A DNA stretch of 64,000 nt from Unio delphinus (GCA_029339505.1 JAQISU010000069.1:8497501-8561500); one strand, 5' to 3'. Counted from the first letter of the stretch, positions 20,431-34,799 are shown. The notes: generated by a model not told the origin, from the sequence alone. Numbers and translations are program-made.

Positions 20431-21755
20431 ACTGATAATAAATATTATACAAATTAACCTCATTGTATCCTTAGTTAGAACTATGTACATATTTATACAT
20501 AACGTTTGTATACTGATAATAAATAAAATACAAATTACCCTCATTGTATCCTTAGTTAGAACTATACTCATATTTATACATCATGTTTGATACTGATAAT
20601 AAATATAATACAAATTAACCTCATTGTATCCTTAGTTAGAACTATATACATATGTATACATCATGTTTGTATAATGATAATACATGTAAATATAATACAA
20701 ATTACCCTCATTGTATCCTTACTTAGAACTATATACATATTTATACATCACGTTTGTATACTGATAATAAATATAATACAAATTAACCTCATTGTATACT
20801 TAGTTAGAACTATATACATATTTATACATAACGTTTGTATACTGATAATAAATATAATACAAATTAACCTCATTGTATCCTTAGTTAGAACTATATACAT
20901 ATTTATACATCACGTTTGTATACTGATAATAAATATAATACAAATTAACCTCATTGTATCCTTAGTTAGAACTATATACATATTTATACATCACGTTTGT
21001 ATACTGATAATAAATATAATACAAATTAACCTCATTGTATACTTAGTTAGAACTATATACATATTTATACATAACGTTTGTATACTGATAATAAATATAA
21101 TACAAATTAACCTCATTGTATCCTTAGTTAGAACTATATACATATGTATACATCATGTTTGTATAATGATAATACATGTAAATATAATGCAAATTACCCT
21201 CATTGTATCCTTAGTTAGAACTATATACATATTTATACATAACGTTTGTATACTGATAATAAATATAATACAAATTAACCTCATTGTATCCTTAGTTAGA
21301 ACTATATACATATTTATACATCACGTTTGTATACTGATAATAAATATAATACAAATTACCCTCATTGTATCCTTAGTTAGAACTATATACATATTTATAC
21401 ATAATGTTTGTATACTGATAATAAATATAATACAAATTAACCTCATTGTATCCTTAGTTAGAACTATATACATATTTATACATCACGTTTGTATACTGAT
21501 AATAAATATAATACAAATGAACCTCATTGTATCCTTAGTTAGAACTATATACATATTTATACATCACGTTTGTATACTGATAATAAATATAATACACATT
21601 ACCCTCATTGTATCCTTAGACAGAACTATACACATATTTATACATCACGTTTGTATAATGATAATACATGTAAATATAATACAAATTACCCTCATTGTAT
21701 CCTTAGTTAGAACTATATACATATTTATACATCATGTTTGTATACACAATTCTTG
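20431..21755. repeat. Minisatellite, about 80-bp unit
   Basis: About 16 copies of a unit with actgataataaatataat, acaaattaacctcattg, tatccttagttagaac and tatatacatatttatac. Some units carry an aatacatgtaaat variant in a regular higher-order order. The 401-codon ORF is a repeat artefact. Confidence 0.93.
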
Positions 21756-21774
21756 TACGTATCTGGGTGGTTTG

Positions 21775-21913
21775 CTCTCTCTCTTTCCCTAATGATACAT
21801 TCCATTATCATGAAAACAAACGTTGTGGTTTCTAAGCAGATGTAGGGAAACGTATAATCTCTGTCTCTCCCTTTCTCTTTCTGTCTGTCTGTCTGTCTCT
21901 CTCCCTCTGTCTG

Positions 21914-21965
<52 letters not shown>
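21775..21965. repeat. CT-rich microsatellite
   Basis: ctctctgtctgt tracts ending in a long pure (CT)n. Confidence 0.93.
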
Positions 21966-21966
<1 letters not shown>

Positions 21967-23299
21967 GTATCGTTCTCAGTGTTCATTTCGTTTCCTTTTA
22001 GCAGTGATATTGAATTTTATATTGTACGCCATTTCAGCTGCTGGTTTATAAAGTTGATTGTTAGAATAAATCTACAGCCACAATGTATTTTCCTCAATAA
22101 TAATGCTTTTATTTATAGAGCATCAATATATTTTGTTCATAATCTTTGCTTGTATTTGTACAGGGACACAGTATTTTATTTATTTTCTTTGCGTGCGTTT
22201 CGTCTTCATTATGTTATTCCTGCTCTTCAAATCTTCTTTCGTCAACGTTTGATATAGATATGATACATTTTATATGTAGTACTTGGTGAAATGTATTGTT
22301 CCGAAGAGTTAAAGCACGAGACAAAGCATGTATTATCAATGCCCTTGCATCTGACACTCTGTCCAGGCTTGCTATTTTATTTCTTATATGACAAGCACCA
22401 GGAGTTACTTCGGTCGATATAAGTAAACGTAGTAAAGAGATATGACGGAATTGTAATGTTGCATTTTTTTATTATAAAGGGTAAAGACGAATTTACATTA
22501 ATATTTATTGGGCTATTTATCGCGTCGTTTCTATGTTGTAATATTTAATTATCACAGTCTTTGATACATGCCAGATGTATTAATATTTACCATAGTAGTA
22601 ATTAATCTACCTGGTCTATGTTTGTAAACTCTGTGCTCCTTTGTTAGGTATAGGACTGATAGGGGAAATAACCGTTTCTGGCTTCCCGTTTTCTGATGCC
22701 GCTTTGGTTCCAAAACAGTGGTCTGCTGTTACGGCATATTATGAGATAAATCTGGATCGTTTGAATGTAAAATCATTGGAACCCAACATAATACATATCC
22801 GGATACTTCTTTTTACGGTATTAAGCGGCCCATGGAAGAAAAATTATGTATTTTTGCGAAGCGTTGAAAATTTTAAAAGTTTTATTTTCATACATTAAGA
22901 GGAGGTAATACTAATAAACATGGTAGGTCTAAAGCTTCCAACAATTTGGAATATATCCATGTATTTTTCATATTTCTTAGTAACCTCTATTTACCGTACG
23001 AAGTCTCAATTCAGGAGTCCTATCTAGTCGTTTTAGCCATATCTTCAATGACACGTGCGTTGGCCAAATTATCCCTCAAATATTTAGCATATTGACCCCA
23101 TTGTCGGTCAACGGCGTCAGTGTACAAAACTCGATTTAATAACTTCTACAAGTTATTTCATATATATATTTTCATTCAGATAAGCAAAAATAGTGCTTAT
23201 ATCTTCTCTTCAAATTATGTATCAAACTTGTTTAAATGAACGGTGTCATGATAAGATTATATTTGTATGAATTTAGTCCTAGAAAGCTCTATTCAAAAA
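21966..23299. other. Non-coding host DNA
   Basis: No supportable gene. An 85-codon ORF at 22641-22898 has no recognisable motif or splice context. Confidence 0.55.
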
Positions 23300-23575
23300 A
23301 ATGAGTACACACTTTCCTCAGCAGGCTGACGACACGTGTGATTTGGTATAGCTTTCATTGTTTGTTCTAATTAAAACTGAAGCTATACACATGTTTTGTG
23401 GTACAATCCAGAGTTGTAGACTCGGTTCATTTTCATGAAATTAAGTAGGACCAGGTTTCTCAAAAAATTGACAAAATTGCATTTTGAGAATTGTCCCCCC
23501 CCCCCCACTCCTTTCATGTCACAAAAGTACGCCATGCTGCATCACAGAGACAGTTGAGACTGAATTTTTTTAATT
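23300..23575 (+). repeat. Interspersed repeat, copy A
   Basis: About 270 bp that recurs in inverted orientation at 59795-60063. Shared blocks include aatccagagttgta, ctttcattgtttgttcta, tttcatgtcacaaaagta and a C-run. Unknown family. Confidence 0.8.
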
Positions 23576-23689
23576 TTTGGATGCATAAAAATCGAAAAAT
23601 AGCTAGATTTACTAACAAAAAGTGGTATTTAAATTTTCATGTCCTGTACCTACCTTTGTATATCACGAGTAGTTTCAGTTACGTATACA
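23576..23689. other. Short unique spacer
   Basis: Nothing recognisable. Confidence 0.5.
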
Positions 23690-24605
23690 CACTGTGCTGA
23701 ATACTGGCCTAGTATCTAGAGAAACTGTGCTGAATACTGGCCTATTGTCTAGGAGACACTGTGCTGAGTATTGGCCCAATATCTAGAGACACTGTGCTGA
23801 ACCCTGACCCAATATATCGAGACACTGTTCTAAATTCTAGCCCACTTTTTACAAACACTGTACTGAATACTGGCCCAATATCTAGACACACTGTGCTGAA
23901 TATTGGCTCAATTTCTAGAGACACCGTCCTAAATCCTAGCCCAATATTTAGAAACACTGTACTGAATACTGGCCCAATATCTATACACATTTTGCTGAAT
24001 TCAGACCCATTATCTAGAGACACTTTGATGAATCCTGGCCCAGTATCTATCGACACTGGAATAAATCTTGGCCCAATATCTAGAAACACTGTGCTGAATC
24101 CTGACCCAATATATCTAGACACACTGTGCTGAATATTGGCCCAATTTCTAGACACACTGTACTGAATCCTGACCCAATGTCTAGAGATACCGTCCTAAAT
24201 CCTGGCCCAATATTTATAGACACTGTCCTAAATGTGTATATAGAAACTGTCCTAAATCCTGGCCCAATATTTAGAAACACTGTGCTTAATCCTGGCCCAG
24301 TATCTCTATACACATTTTGCTGAATTCAGACCCATTATCTAGAGACACTTTGATGAATCCTGGCCCAGTATCTATCGACACTGGAATAAATCTTGGCCCA
24401 ATATCTAGAGACACTGTGATGAATACTGGCCAATTGTCTAGAGACACTGTGGTGAATAGTGGCCTATTGTCTAGAGACACTGTGATGAATACTGGCATAT
24501 TGTCTAGAGACACCGTGCAGAATACTGGCCTATTGTCTAGAGACACTGTGATGAATACTGGCCTATTGTCTAGAGACACGGCGCTGATTCCAGACGCATC
24601 ATGTG
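23690..24605. repeat. Degenerate 33-bp minisatellite
   Basis: About 27 units of tactggcccaatatctag followed by agacactgtgctgaa, with a longer segmental duplication (about 23985-24075 resembles 24310-24400). ORFs on both strands are artefacts. Confidence 0.9.
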
Positions 24606-24880
24606 TCCGAGTCATCCGAATCCTATAGCTGCAAAACTTCAGTTATGTCATCAACCGATAGTACGTTATATTTTGTATACTTAAATATTAGACCTATACA
24701 CCATACAGTAAATGATGTGGCTACATGAGTTGATGTCTTTCACATTATTGTACTGACAGATACACATCTAGATAATATCATTAATATGGAGGTCATGAGG
24801 TTAGATGGTTACGCTAAACCATTTTGGCGAGATTTATCCAATATCAATATTTGGCAGGGTTTCAGTATATGTAATTATAT
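24606..24880. other. Unique non-coding spacer
   Basis: Nothing recognisable. Confidence 0.5.
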
Positions 24881-25120
24881 TATAATTATGTAATTACTTA
24901 GATGAGAAAGTCCTTAGTGCTGATTTATAATTATGTATTATTTAGATGAGAATGTGCTTAGTGCTGATTTACAATTATGTGTTATTTAGATGAGAATGTG
25001 CTTAGTGCTGATTTATAATTATGTGTTATTTAGATGAGAATGTGTTATTTAGATGAGAATGTGCTTAGTGCTGATTTATAATTATGTGTTATTTAGATGA
25101 GAATGTGCTTAGTGCTGAAT
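24881..25120. repeat. About 44-bp tandem repeat
   Basis: Five units of ttatttagatgagaatgtg followed by cttagtgctgatttataa, one truncated. Confidence 0.9.
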
Positions 25121-26172
25121 TGGCATAATCTCAGATCCACAATAATTAATATTCTTAATAGCATGTAAAATATGATAACTGAATCGACCGATGTAACATA
25201 CAGCTCCGCAACTCTATTACACTTCGTTATTTATTTTTCCAACCATAGATGTACTCTATTCTGGAATTATCTTTGTTGATGATGTTGAATCTGATTTTCA
25301 ATTCCTGCCATGTAGTGACTGGCTGCATAACATATACCTTGTCTGCTATGAAAGAGACATGTGTTGGTATCATAGCACCATACATAAAATGAAAAAGAAA
25401 GGCGACTGCATAGAGAACGCATATAAATGAAACACATGACAAGAAAAACACCAACAAACAATAAATAATACCATAAAAACAAATACACAAACAAACAAAT
25501 AAAACAATCAATTGTTAGTAATAACCTGTGTCAATATCGTAAATAGAAAAGCAAATTTAAAAATAAAATTAGTGTCATAAAGTCGTTAGTCAGATATAAA
25601 AAATGTCAAAATTAATAATGAATTCATTGCGAACAAAAATATAGAAATGTATGAGTAATTGGGTCAAACGATTTTCTCAGCTACAATTCTAGTACTCGGG
25701 AACACTAATGCCCAAGGCTGGTTGCATGTGACATCGTCGGAATTCAGAAAGAACAAACCCAAATATCATAATTCCTGTTTTCACTGCTAAAGCAGAGGTT
25801 GTTGATGCCAATGTCAATCTAAAAAAAAATCTGTGTAGTTTTCCAGGTCAATTATCATGTATGTCTTTTAGTTCTGAAGATCGCAGACAGTGCAGTTTCA
25901 AATAGTGTTTTTTCGTATAGTTTTGTTTCAATCACTTCTTCACTTCTAATGATTTCTCTGATTTCTAAGTTAATTCCAAATAGTCACCCTCCTGATTTGT
26001 TGTTCAAAGATGTTTCCTGTATTGATTGCTGATGATCACTGATAAAAATTAAACATTAAAACCACTGGTACGCTTCATATTTTACAAAAATCAACCAGCT
26101 TTCGGAACAACAACAGCATGTTACGTATGTATATTGCGAATTTAATTTGTGTCCGTATAGTTGATTGTTAGG
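25121..26172. other. Non-coding host DNA
   Basis: No supportable gene. Overlapping minus-strand ORFs at 25227-25511 are low-complexity and lack a start context. Confidence 0.55.
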
Positions 26173-26360
26173 TGACTGGTCAAGTGGCATAGTGGTTAGA
26201 GTGTTGCTTCGAATGCTGACGGTCGTGGGTTGAATCCTCGGCCGAGTCAGACCAAAGACTTATATAAATGGTACAAACAGCTGCCTAGCTTGGCATTCAG
26301 CATTAAGAGGTTAGTGTTATAACTGGTCGACCTGGTGTCAGGATAATGCTATTGTATAGC
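26173..26360 (+). mobile_element. tRNA-derived SINE
   Basis: The head has an A-box-like tagtggttagag and a B-box-like gggttgaatcc. It is followed by a body with cagctgcctagcttggc, attcagcattaag and ctggtgtcaggataatg, shared with copies at 35341, 37108 and 41193. It cannot fold as a normal tRNA gene with an intact acceptor. Confidence 0.85.
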
Positions 26361-26439
26361 CTTATTGTATGTTGTGGTACAGCGTTACGTTATCCTATGT
26401 TACAGGCTACCGCTATTAAACTGCTTAAGTAAAGTGTTA

Positions 26440-26620
26440 TCAAATAAGATGATATACATGTATCATTTTGGCATGGCATGGCATGGCGTTATGATATCCA
26501 TGTATCATTTTGGCATGGTATGGTATGGCGTTATGATATACATGTATCATGTTGGAATGGTATGGCGTTATGATATACATGTATCATTTTGGCATGGTAT
26601 GGCGTTATGATATCCTTATG
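26440..26620. repeat. About 37-bp minisatellite
   Basis: Four to five units of tatcattttggcatgg followed by tatggcgttatgatatac. Confidence 0.9.
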
Positions 26621-26807
26621 ATGCAACTGAGATTATCATTATGACGTAACAATGACGATAACTGTCATTTTCGAGCTGTACAATAAGCAAATATTTGAAA
26701 CATGCAAACAACAATTAATCGCTTGTTTCTTCTCTATTTCATTAAACTACGGCTCTATCTAGTCCATTTCTTTTCAGCATAACCATTCGTATCCTAATTT
26801 GTTTATA

Positions 26808-26874
<67 letters not shown>
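26808..26874. repeat. (TA)n microsatellite
   Basis: Pure ta repeat of about 66 bases. Confidence 0.97.
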
Positions 26875-26875
<1 letters not shown>

Positions 26876-27879
26876 TGATTTAAATATCAGTTTATATCTT
26901 ACTTTGGCTCGGGTGCTATTCCAAGTTCTGCTAGGAGAATCATGTTTGTGGCAATATGCTTGTGTTTATATGAGAAGTATTGGTTTTCTGAACCCAGCTC
27001 TGTTCAGACTAGTTCGGTGTAAACTCGTTCTCTGTCATAGTGAATACTGAATTTTTTTACCTACATATAAAATATAAATTTCTAAATTTTGGATCGAACT
27101 TGTCAGTGCACAGTTAGAAGATGGGTATTTACATTTGAAAGTAAAATAAATAAATAGCTCAAATTTGTATCCTGATGAGTGCATGTTGCAGGTTGAAATT
27201 TATCTCTGTCGTTAGTGCTGGAACAAGATCAGTATTGTTTTCTGCATGTTGTACAATTCAATTCTACCTTTAGTTCATTGATTCTAACTTTTCTTTTCAA
27301 TAGCCTTCCTCTCAATAAAATACGATCTCCGTTTATCTTCAGCACGTTTTGTCTTGGCAAAAGGATAAACCAATTTTGATAAAATAGTTCGTAATGAGAG
27401 TTTTAATATTGTCTCACCCCTTTCATTTCTAATTCATATCAAGTATCTACTCTCCCATTGTAACTTTAAAATTCCGTATAACTTTTAAATGCACGTGCCT
27501 TATTAGAATCGGCAAAGTTTGCCTTTTCTCTCTTAATATTTCCTCAATACTGACCACACATGAATAGCCTATCGCGTGATGAAAAATGGCGTGAAACCCT
27601 ACAAAAACAACAACAATTCGTCTGTTATAATGATACGATGTCTGCAGTGTGGCAGTTTATAGCGAGGCTCCAACCTCTAGGGCCACCCATTTCAGGTTAA
27701 ACGACTCCTGTAACGTAGCATGGACATCTATTATTATTAGAACTAGAGATTATAATGTATTGATTAATTGTATTTCTGTTTTACGTATTAATTGAAACAC
27801 CGATTAAGCCTATTTGTAATAGTAGATATACATCAAGGTCATTCCTGGATGTAATGGAATCACGCTAAATGCTGATGTA
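26875..27879. other. Non-coding host DNA with a SINE tail
   Basis: No gene seen. At about 27575-27615 aaaaatggcgtgaaaccc and an A-rich tail match the 3' end of the SINE at 63482. Confidence 0.55.
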
Positions 27880-28033
27880 CATAGTTACGGATATTATTCT
27901 GTTGAGCGCTAAGCGAGGCATCTGTTGTTAACATTTTTATAAATCTTTGGTATGACTCGGCCGGGGATCGAACCCGTGACTGCTCGCATCCGAGGCGGAC
28001 GCTCTAACTACTAGGCCAACATAGCGGTCCGAC
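27880..28033 (-). mobile_element. tRNA-derived SINE, truncated, minus strand
   Basis: Reverse complement shows ctagtagttagagcg (A-box-like), gggttcgatcccc (B-box-like), then gagtcataccaaagat and a body with gcctcgcttagcgctc. Same family as 41193. Confidence 0.8.
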
Positions 28034-28560
28034 ACGAGAAGAGATTTTATGTTAATAAATAAAGCAACTCTACCAATAAATTAAGCAACTCTACCAATAC
28101 TGACTCTAATAATATATGAGTGATGATCATGATGACATTAACTTCGGTAGACCGGATGAACCGCTATATAGACGGACATACATCACAATTAATTTTACAA
28201 TATGGTCGCTACATTTATTTCTCAGTACTGATTTTTCTAATGTGTGATACCTTCACAGATGACTTCACGGTGAAGTTTTTGTCAAAGATTAACCGGCATT
28301 TTTTTGAGAGGCTACACTAAAAACAGCAACATGTAAACAGAACACATATTTCACTTCCTGATCATCACAAAGGCTTTAGTACTCACTGTGCACTATCGCC
28401 AAACTACACACAGACAACCACAGCCTGAGCTCGTATTCTCAAGAATAAACAATTACCTTTAAATCCCTCCCAATCATGCATACATATAACTCTTATATCA
28501 CCACCAAAAGGAGAAAAGAACAGTTTTTGAAAATAGACTAGAGCTACATTCGTGGGTACT
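28034..28560. other. Non-coding host DNA
   Basis: No supportable gene. Confidence 0.5.
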
Positions 28561-28862
28561 AAACTAGAAATACTAATTGTAATGCGATTCTATACACAAG
28601 GGTAGTTCTAATAGAGCGACGATTCTATACACAAGGGTTGTTCTAAATGAGCGACGATTCAATACACAAGGGTTGTTCTAATAGAGCGACGATTCAATAC
28701 ACAAGGATTGTTCTAATAGAGCGACGATTCAATACACAAGGGTTGTTCTAATAGAGCGACGATTCAATACACAAAGGTTGTTCTAATAGAGCGACGATTC
28801 AATACACAAGGGTTGTTCTAATAGAGCGAAGATTCTATACACAAGGGTAGTTCTAATAGAGA
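28561..28862. repeat. About 35-bp minisatellite
   Basis: Eight units of gattcaatacacaaggg followed by ttgttctaatagagcgac. Confidence 0.92.
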
Positions 28863-31800
28863 CTGGGAGCAGAGCGTTGGTTTTGGTACTGCGCCGTCTC
28901 CTCTATTATTAGTCGTAATTCCTTAACTATACCGGTAATTAAATATCTGCCCTGTTTTGTTAGTTTCACGATACTACCACATTTTAAGGCAGTTACCATT
29001 AAAATATGTTACAAAACGTATCAATCATGATCAAAGTTTACGGGAATTTAATATAAGAAAATCACGTGCTTTTAAATAATTTCCATCTATGGAAAAGGTA
29101 AAAGTTATCATTATTTGGAAGTTAAAAATAAATGAGGCACAAGTATGACCAATACCTTGAATCTGAATACCTTGTTTGTATTGTGTTTTAAAAAAAAATG
29201 AAAACGCATATAATGCCAACTTTTTAAGGGGCACAATCAAATTATGTTACAAAGCAGGCTTAGCGAAATCCATATCTGAATAAATAACACAACGTTTCTT
29301 CGACAAGGTAATTGTATTTGAAGTATGTCGCAGAGGCCAACGCATAACAATCTAGTTGTTAAACCAGGGTACCACAAAGAAACAAATCAAGCAATTACAC
29401 GGATTTCTCCGGGTTCAAACTTCAGTGACACCTGGAAATCAGATAAAATCCACTATACACGAAGGTTAAGATTCCTATACTAGTATGTCACTAAAACAAA
29501 CATCAACAAATGTTGTTGCAGATAAATTAATGATAGAAACAGAAGCCGTTAATAGCAATAAACAGGAACGTAATTTGGGGAAAAGCAATAAGGATAAAAT
29601 AAATAATTTCTTAGACTTGAACATTACAAAGAATTGTCCATTTTTTTTGCACAAATGAGAGATGGAAAATAATCTTACTGAGAAGAAAAATATTCGATTC
29701 GACGAAGATATCAAACATATGTAATTCACAAATATAATGCTGTGAGATTTGCATTCGAGTCTAGTGGAAAAAATAACCGTTTATAAATATATAATAAACG
29801 CTAACATCTCCCCTGCATTAATAAATTACATGGCTCTCATATTTTGTGTATATAGGGATAGAAGACCGACATCTACTATTAAATCGCAGAGACACCGAAA
29901 ACTGTATTGAAAGAGTGAGCACAACACTTACAAATTGCAAACTAGGAATTTTATTTTTGAACTTAATCAGAAATTATCCAAAACGACATATTTATAGGGC
30001 ATTCGACACAGACTAACGAGCTAAATTATATAATCTTGTATGGTCTGCAATCGAACCAAACAACTAATTCAGTTTGCGTACTGGACTAATGTACAGACAG
30101 AGAAAATTGGAGGAAAAGAGAATAAAATGACAGCACGCTGTAGCAAAGGGCAAATAATAACGTAGTGTCTTTACGCGTCGTCTTTTAATGCGCTCCCGAT
30201 AACCTCCGAATAATGTGCTGGGAAAAATAAAGTGCAGTGATAGAGCAACGAACTTTTACGTAATTAAGCAGCACCTACATTAGCAGAAATGGTATAGCAT
30301 GTTATGCTGGTGGCATGGTTTAGCTCTAGGAGTATGGATTAATGCATATGGAATTAATGCAACTTAGTAACATTTCAATAAGGGACAAAACTTAGATTTA
30401 AATCTACGAGTTAAATGAAAGTCTATCATAACATATATAGTTTTTTTCTTCAAAAATGTTTTAGCGGACATAAGCGAACGCGGGAAGCAATGCAAACGGA
30501 ATCGAACAATGGAGACATTTGGGGTCGGACAAAAGCTTGAAAGAAAATAATAAACTAGATAGAGACACAATGGATGCCGAAATCAAAACTGAGAGACGCT
30601 TGATAAAGAACACCAACAATATAATAATAACGAGGTGGTTTTTAAAAAAAGACGAGGTAAGCTAGAATAAAAATAAAATATACCCCATTACCATATTGTA
30701 TCAGGACATAAACACTTAGGGAATGCATTGGAATGCTATAAGAGAACAATTTCATTTATTTTAGACTGGTACAATAAAATATTATTGTTGCATGTTAAAG
30801 ACACACTAGTAATATGAGGTCCGGGAAAATGTACAAAGGAGAATATGGTAAATCGTATAGCAGAAGAATACAAAACTACACGATCGGGACCAATGAAACC
30901 TGCATTGCATATCATATGTCAATGTAAATTACTAGATTGGAAACCTAAATCACGCATATGACAAATGAGTATCTATAATAACATAAAAAAGAAAGAAAGA
31001 ACAAATTTCTGCTGGGAGGAATATCACATTGAATCAAATTTAATCACAGAGAGGGTAATTCAAACTGTTCGCAAACCACATTGCAATACAATAAAAGAAC
31101 GACAAACATTTAATACAATGTAAAACCTTTTATAAGGAATATCTCGATGCAATCCGATATATGCTGCAATTGAATGGTAATTATATGTCTAACTACTTTC
31201 AAAAATTAAAAACTCAGACTACCATAAACATTTTTCATTCAGGGCGGTATACTTAACTAACTCCCAGCCAATCAAACTTTTGTAACGCTTTATCTTCCCA
31301 AGCAAGAAATAACAAACATAGACAGAAATAACCAAAATAAATATGTACCAAAAACGTATAAACTAAGAAGGCATGGAGAATTCAAGGCGAGACAAATGTA
31401 GTTTAGAACAGATTTTTAAACAAAACACTTACAGTGTTTGGAAAAGACGCGTAGCCCTGGTAAATAACCATCGATTTAAGTAAAATCAACAAACAATGTA
31501 TAAAGATAAAATGTAATAAAAGCTTATAGTACTGTGAATTAAATTAAAATTAAATATCCTACGAAAATAACCAAATACCTAGATTGTTCAGAATTAATTT
31601 AAAAGATTGTGAATGTTCTGATATACCTCGCTGATGCAATCCATAATGCTGTTCAATGAGTTCGCAATTGTCACAGAGTAGTATATATCCACAGTCAATG
31701 AGCATGAAGTAATTCCAATGAATAATTTAAATATAATTCCTCACAATGATTTATACATATTGGCACAACTCTAGGCTTTTAAAGAAAGTAACAGAAAAAT

Positions 31801-32906
31801 GTGAAGACAACAAGAGTTGTAAAATTTTATAATTTACTTTCCTAGAATATCAAGTCCAAAATGAGAAAAAGAACTTAATGTTTTAAGAAGCAAATCAAAA
31901 TATAACCAAAAATATTAAATAATTAGAAGTCCTAGTAATAAAAGACCTGAATGAAATTGAGTTCAAATCCCGATCTAAAGTGGAAGATGATAAACGCGTG
32001 TTGCAACCTGTAACATGTTGTTATGACAACAGTTTCTTGTGAATCTCAGAAAATATTATTCCAGTTCTGAATTCAGTATAAATTTCAATAAATATTATAT
32101 TTCTATCCAAGCATTTTGTAGGAGCACTTATGTATTTCCTGGGAAAAGAATCACTTGAAATTAAATTAAAAAATATAAACAAAACTTAGTCACAACATAC
32201 ATTTGGAGACCGATTAAAAAGTCTATGTCATAACACGAATTATAAGATTAACTACAACAGAAATCATATTCCTGGATGAGGGTCAAGACTTTTCACGTCG
32301 TGTGGGTATGGCTTTGACATCACCTAATTATTCCTACCCCGAGAAAATGCGAAACATTTGTTAAAATGTTGTTCATTAAACTATCACTGACTCTGAAACA
32401 AAGTCAGAAACTAGAAAAAAGTATTTATATTATTAGGTTTATCAAAAACAAATAACAGTTAGGTCAAACAGAACTGAACTGAATTTCATGACAATGTCAA
32501 ATTTAGTAAACAAAGTTACACTAAAATTTAAAAAAAATACAAGTAACAAACAAAAAATTGATTTAAATATAAGTAACAATATAATTTTAAAGTTTGATGA
32601 AAAAAATGTATTTTAGAGATTGGTATCAGCTAGGAAAGAATGACTTGTTTGTGAAATCCCTGTTGATACGAATTTTCCCTTTACCTGGATCTGACTCATT
32701 CCAATAGAAAATTGAATCAAATTGTAAACATGTCCGTTTCTATTCTAAACTCAAATGTTGTGTCCACATGTAACTTGCAACGTAGATTCATGGACAAAAG
32801 CTAGTCATATTTAACATTTACAAATGACAATAAAGTACAATCGACAATCATGGATATCATTAAATACACATACATTCTGTCTATATGTTTGTATATCTGT
32901 ATGTCT
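28863..32906. other. Long non-coding host stretch
   Basis: About 4 kb of A-rich sequence with only short, unsupported ORFs. I see no exon pattern, domain or repeat family. Confidence 0.5.
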
Positions 32907-33009
32907 ATGTACATACATACATACATACATACATACATACATACATACATACATACATACATACATACATACGTACGTACGTACGTACGTGCGTGCGTGC
33001 GTACGTACG

Positions 33010-33041
<32 letters not shown>

Positions 33042-33062
33042 TACCGTGCGTGCGTGCGTGCA
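32907..33062. repeat. Tetranucleotide microsatellite
   Basis: (ACAT)n passing into (ACGT)n and (GCGT)n. ORFs rich in Tyr-Ile-His or Arg-Ala-Cys here are artefacts. Confidence 0.95.
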
Positions 33063-33084
33063 TGTTGGTTATGCATTATCATCA

Positions 33085-33960
33085 CCAGTGTGTTGACCTA
33101 GCGTGATCGTCGACGAGCTGAGCTGCTGAACATCTGACCAGTTCTCTCCACTTGTCTCAACCATGTGCCAATGCTTTTGGCTCTGCATAACCTATGTCAT
33201 TCCACTTTTTTTCTGTCTACCTCTCCTTCTGCCACCCTGAACAATTCTCTGTTGTACTATAATGGATAGACTTTTGGATTTAGTGACATGGCCATACCTT
33301 TTAAGCTTTCTCTTTTTGACGGTGGTCAGGAGGTCTTCATATTGGCCTACTTTGCGAGTGATGGTGTTATGCACTTCTTCATTTGTGGTGTGGTCCATGC
33401 AAGAGATGAAAAGGATGGTTATGCAGCATCTCAGTTCAAGTGCCTTTTTTCTTCGTTTTAATTCGGCTGTCAGAGCTTAATCCTCACATGAGTATAAAAT
33501 GATTAAGATGATGGTCTCACTAGTTTGATTTTAGTTTTCAGACAGATATTCTTGTCTCTTCATACGGGTCTTAGCTTTGAAATAGCTTCCGTTTTTTGTG
33601 CTGCTCGTGACAACATTTCTGCTTTTGATCCCTCTTCAGTGATCACGGAACGACGATATTTGAACTTGCTAACTGTTTCAAGTTCCTGCCCTCTGGCTTT
33701 ATTATTGGTTGAGATTTATTTGCCACTATTTATCACCATCTTTATCTTCTCAGCGCTTATCACCATGTCAAATCTGGAGATGTTTCATCCAGGTTCTTTA
33801 CTAAGTTGGTAAGCTCAGTTTCACTGCCTGGCATCCCATCAATGTCGAGTACAAAGCGAAGGATGGTGATGTTTCACCCTCCAATGCTGAGTGTCTCACA
33901 GTGGTTTATTCTCTATTAACTATAGTAGTTCATCTAGACGACCAGAGCTGATTCATCATA
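33085..33960 (-). pseudogene. Non-LTR retrotransposon (LINE) reverse-transcriptase relic
   Basis: The minus strand encodes scattered parts of a LINE-type RT C-terminal region. In plus coordinates 33192-33398 it gives HTTNEEVHNTITRKVGQY, then KKRKLKRYGHV and GGRRRGRQKK, the typical tail near the end of the RT ORF. Upstream pieces (33525-33800) match the block after the RT catalytic region, with SADKIKMVI-like and FKYR(G)S(V)IT-like residues. Several stops and frameshifts; only a 5'-truncated fossil remains. Boundaries are approximate. Confidence 0.75.
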
Positions 33961-34214
33961 ATTGTCTGATTTAATATCTTTACAACTGAGTCATGATTAT
34001 TATGGATGTTATACTTATTGCCAACTTTACATTTGCATGTCTTCTTGCGACTGCTGATATTGGATACCCAGACTTCATTATCACATGCGCTTACTTATTT
34101 TGTTGACAAGTCGCAGATAGTTCAGACAATTAGGTACTAGGCATTTAGAAGCTTCACAAACGGTTATCTAGGAATGGATGGTTAGGATAAGCTTGTCACC
34201 ACACGGTTAGACAG

Positions 34215-34745
34215 TTTATTGACCAATATTTCGACCATCTTTTCAGCCATTATATAAATCACTTTTAGGGCCACTACTTTCAAACACTAGATTAGTCGTT
34301 TTATAAGCCAATATTTTTAGCAATCTTTACAGCTACTAGATTATCCAGTTTATGGGCCAATTATTTTCAGGAATCTTTTCAGTTACTAGATTAGTTTGTG
34401 GACCTCTACTTTCAGCCACCAGATTAGTTAGTTTATAGGCCAATATAGTTTCAACTATTAGATTAGTTCGTTTATGGGCCACTACTTTCAGCACTACATT
34501 AGTTAGTTTATGGGCCAATATCGTTTCAGAAGTTAGATTGGTTAGTTTACGGGCCAATATCTTTTCAGCCACTATATTAGTTAGTGTATGGGTCACAACG
34601 TTCAGCCAGTAGAATAGTTAGTTTTTGGGCCAATATCTTTTCAGTCACTAGATTAGTTAGTTTATGGGCCACTAATTCAGCCACTAGATTAGTTAGTTTA
34701 TGGTCCACTGATTCAGCCATCTTTACAGAAATCATTTCACTAACC
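34215..34745. repeat. Degenerate about 37-bp minisatellite
   Basis: Units of actagattagttagttt, then atgggccaatatcttttcag, with many changes. Confidence 0.85.
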
Positions 34746-34799
34746 TTCTTATTTATACTCTTAGATATTCTATAAATTTATATGCAGCACATTATTTTC

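Noticed and set aside
20587..21792. 401-codon ORF
   Set aside because: It only translates an 80-bp minisatellite whose unit happens to lack stops; no start context or domain.
23742..24628. Four overlapping ORFs on both strands
   Set aside because: 33-bp degenerate minisatellite; both strands open for the same reason.
25227..25511. Hydrophobic minus-strand ORF
   Set aside because: Overlapping frames of low-complexity AT-rich DNA; no domain, splice site or neighbour support.
26173..28033. tRNA genes
   Set aside because: A and B boxes are present, but the sequences do not close an acceptor stem and continue into a shared SINE body.
32824..33101. Several ORFs of 60-95 codons
   Set aside because: All three frames of a tetranucleotide repeat are open; repeat artefact.
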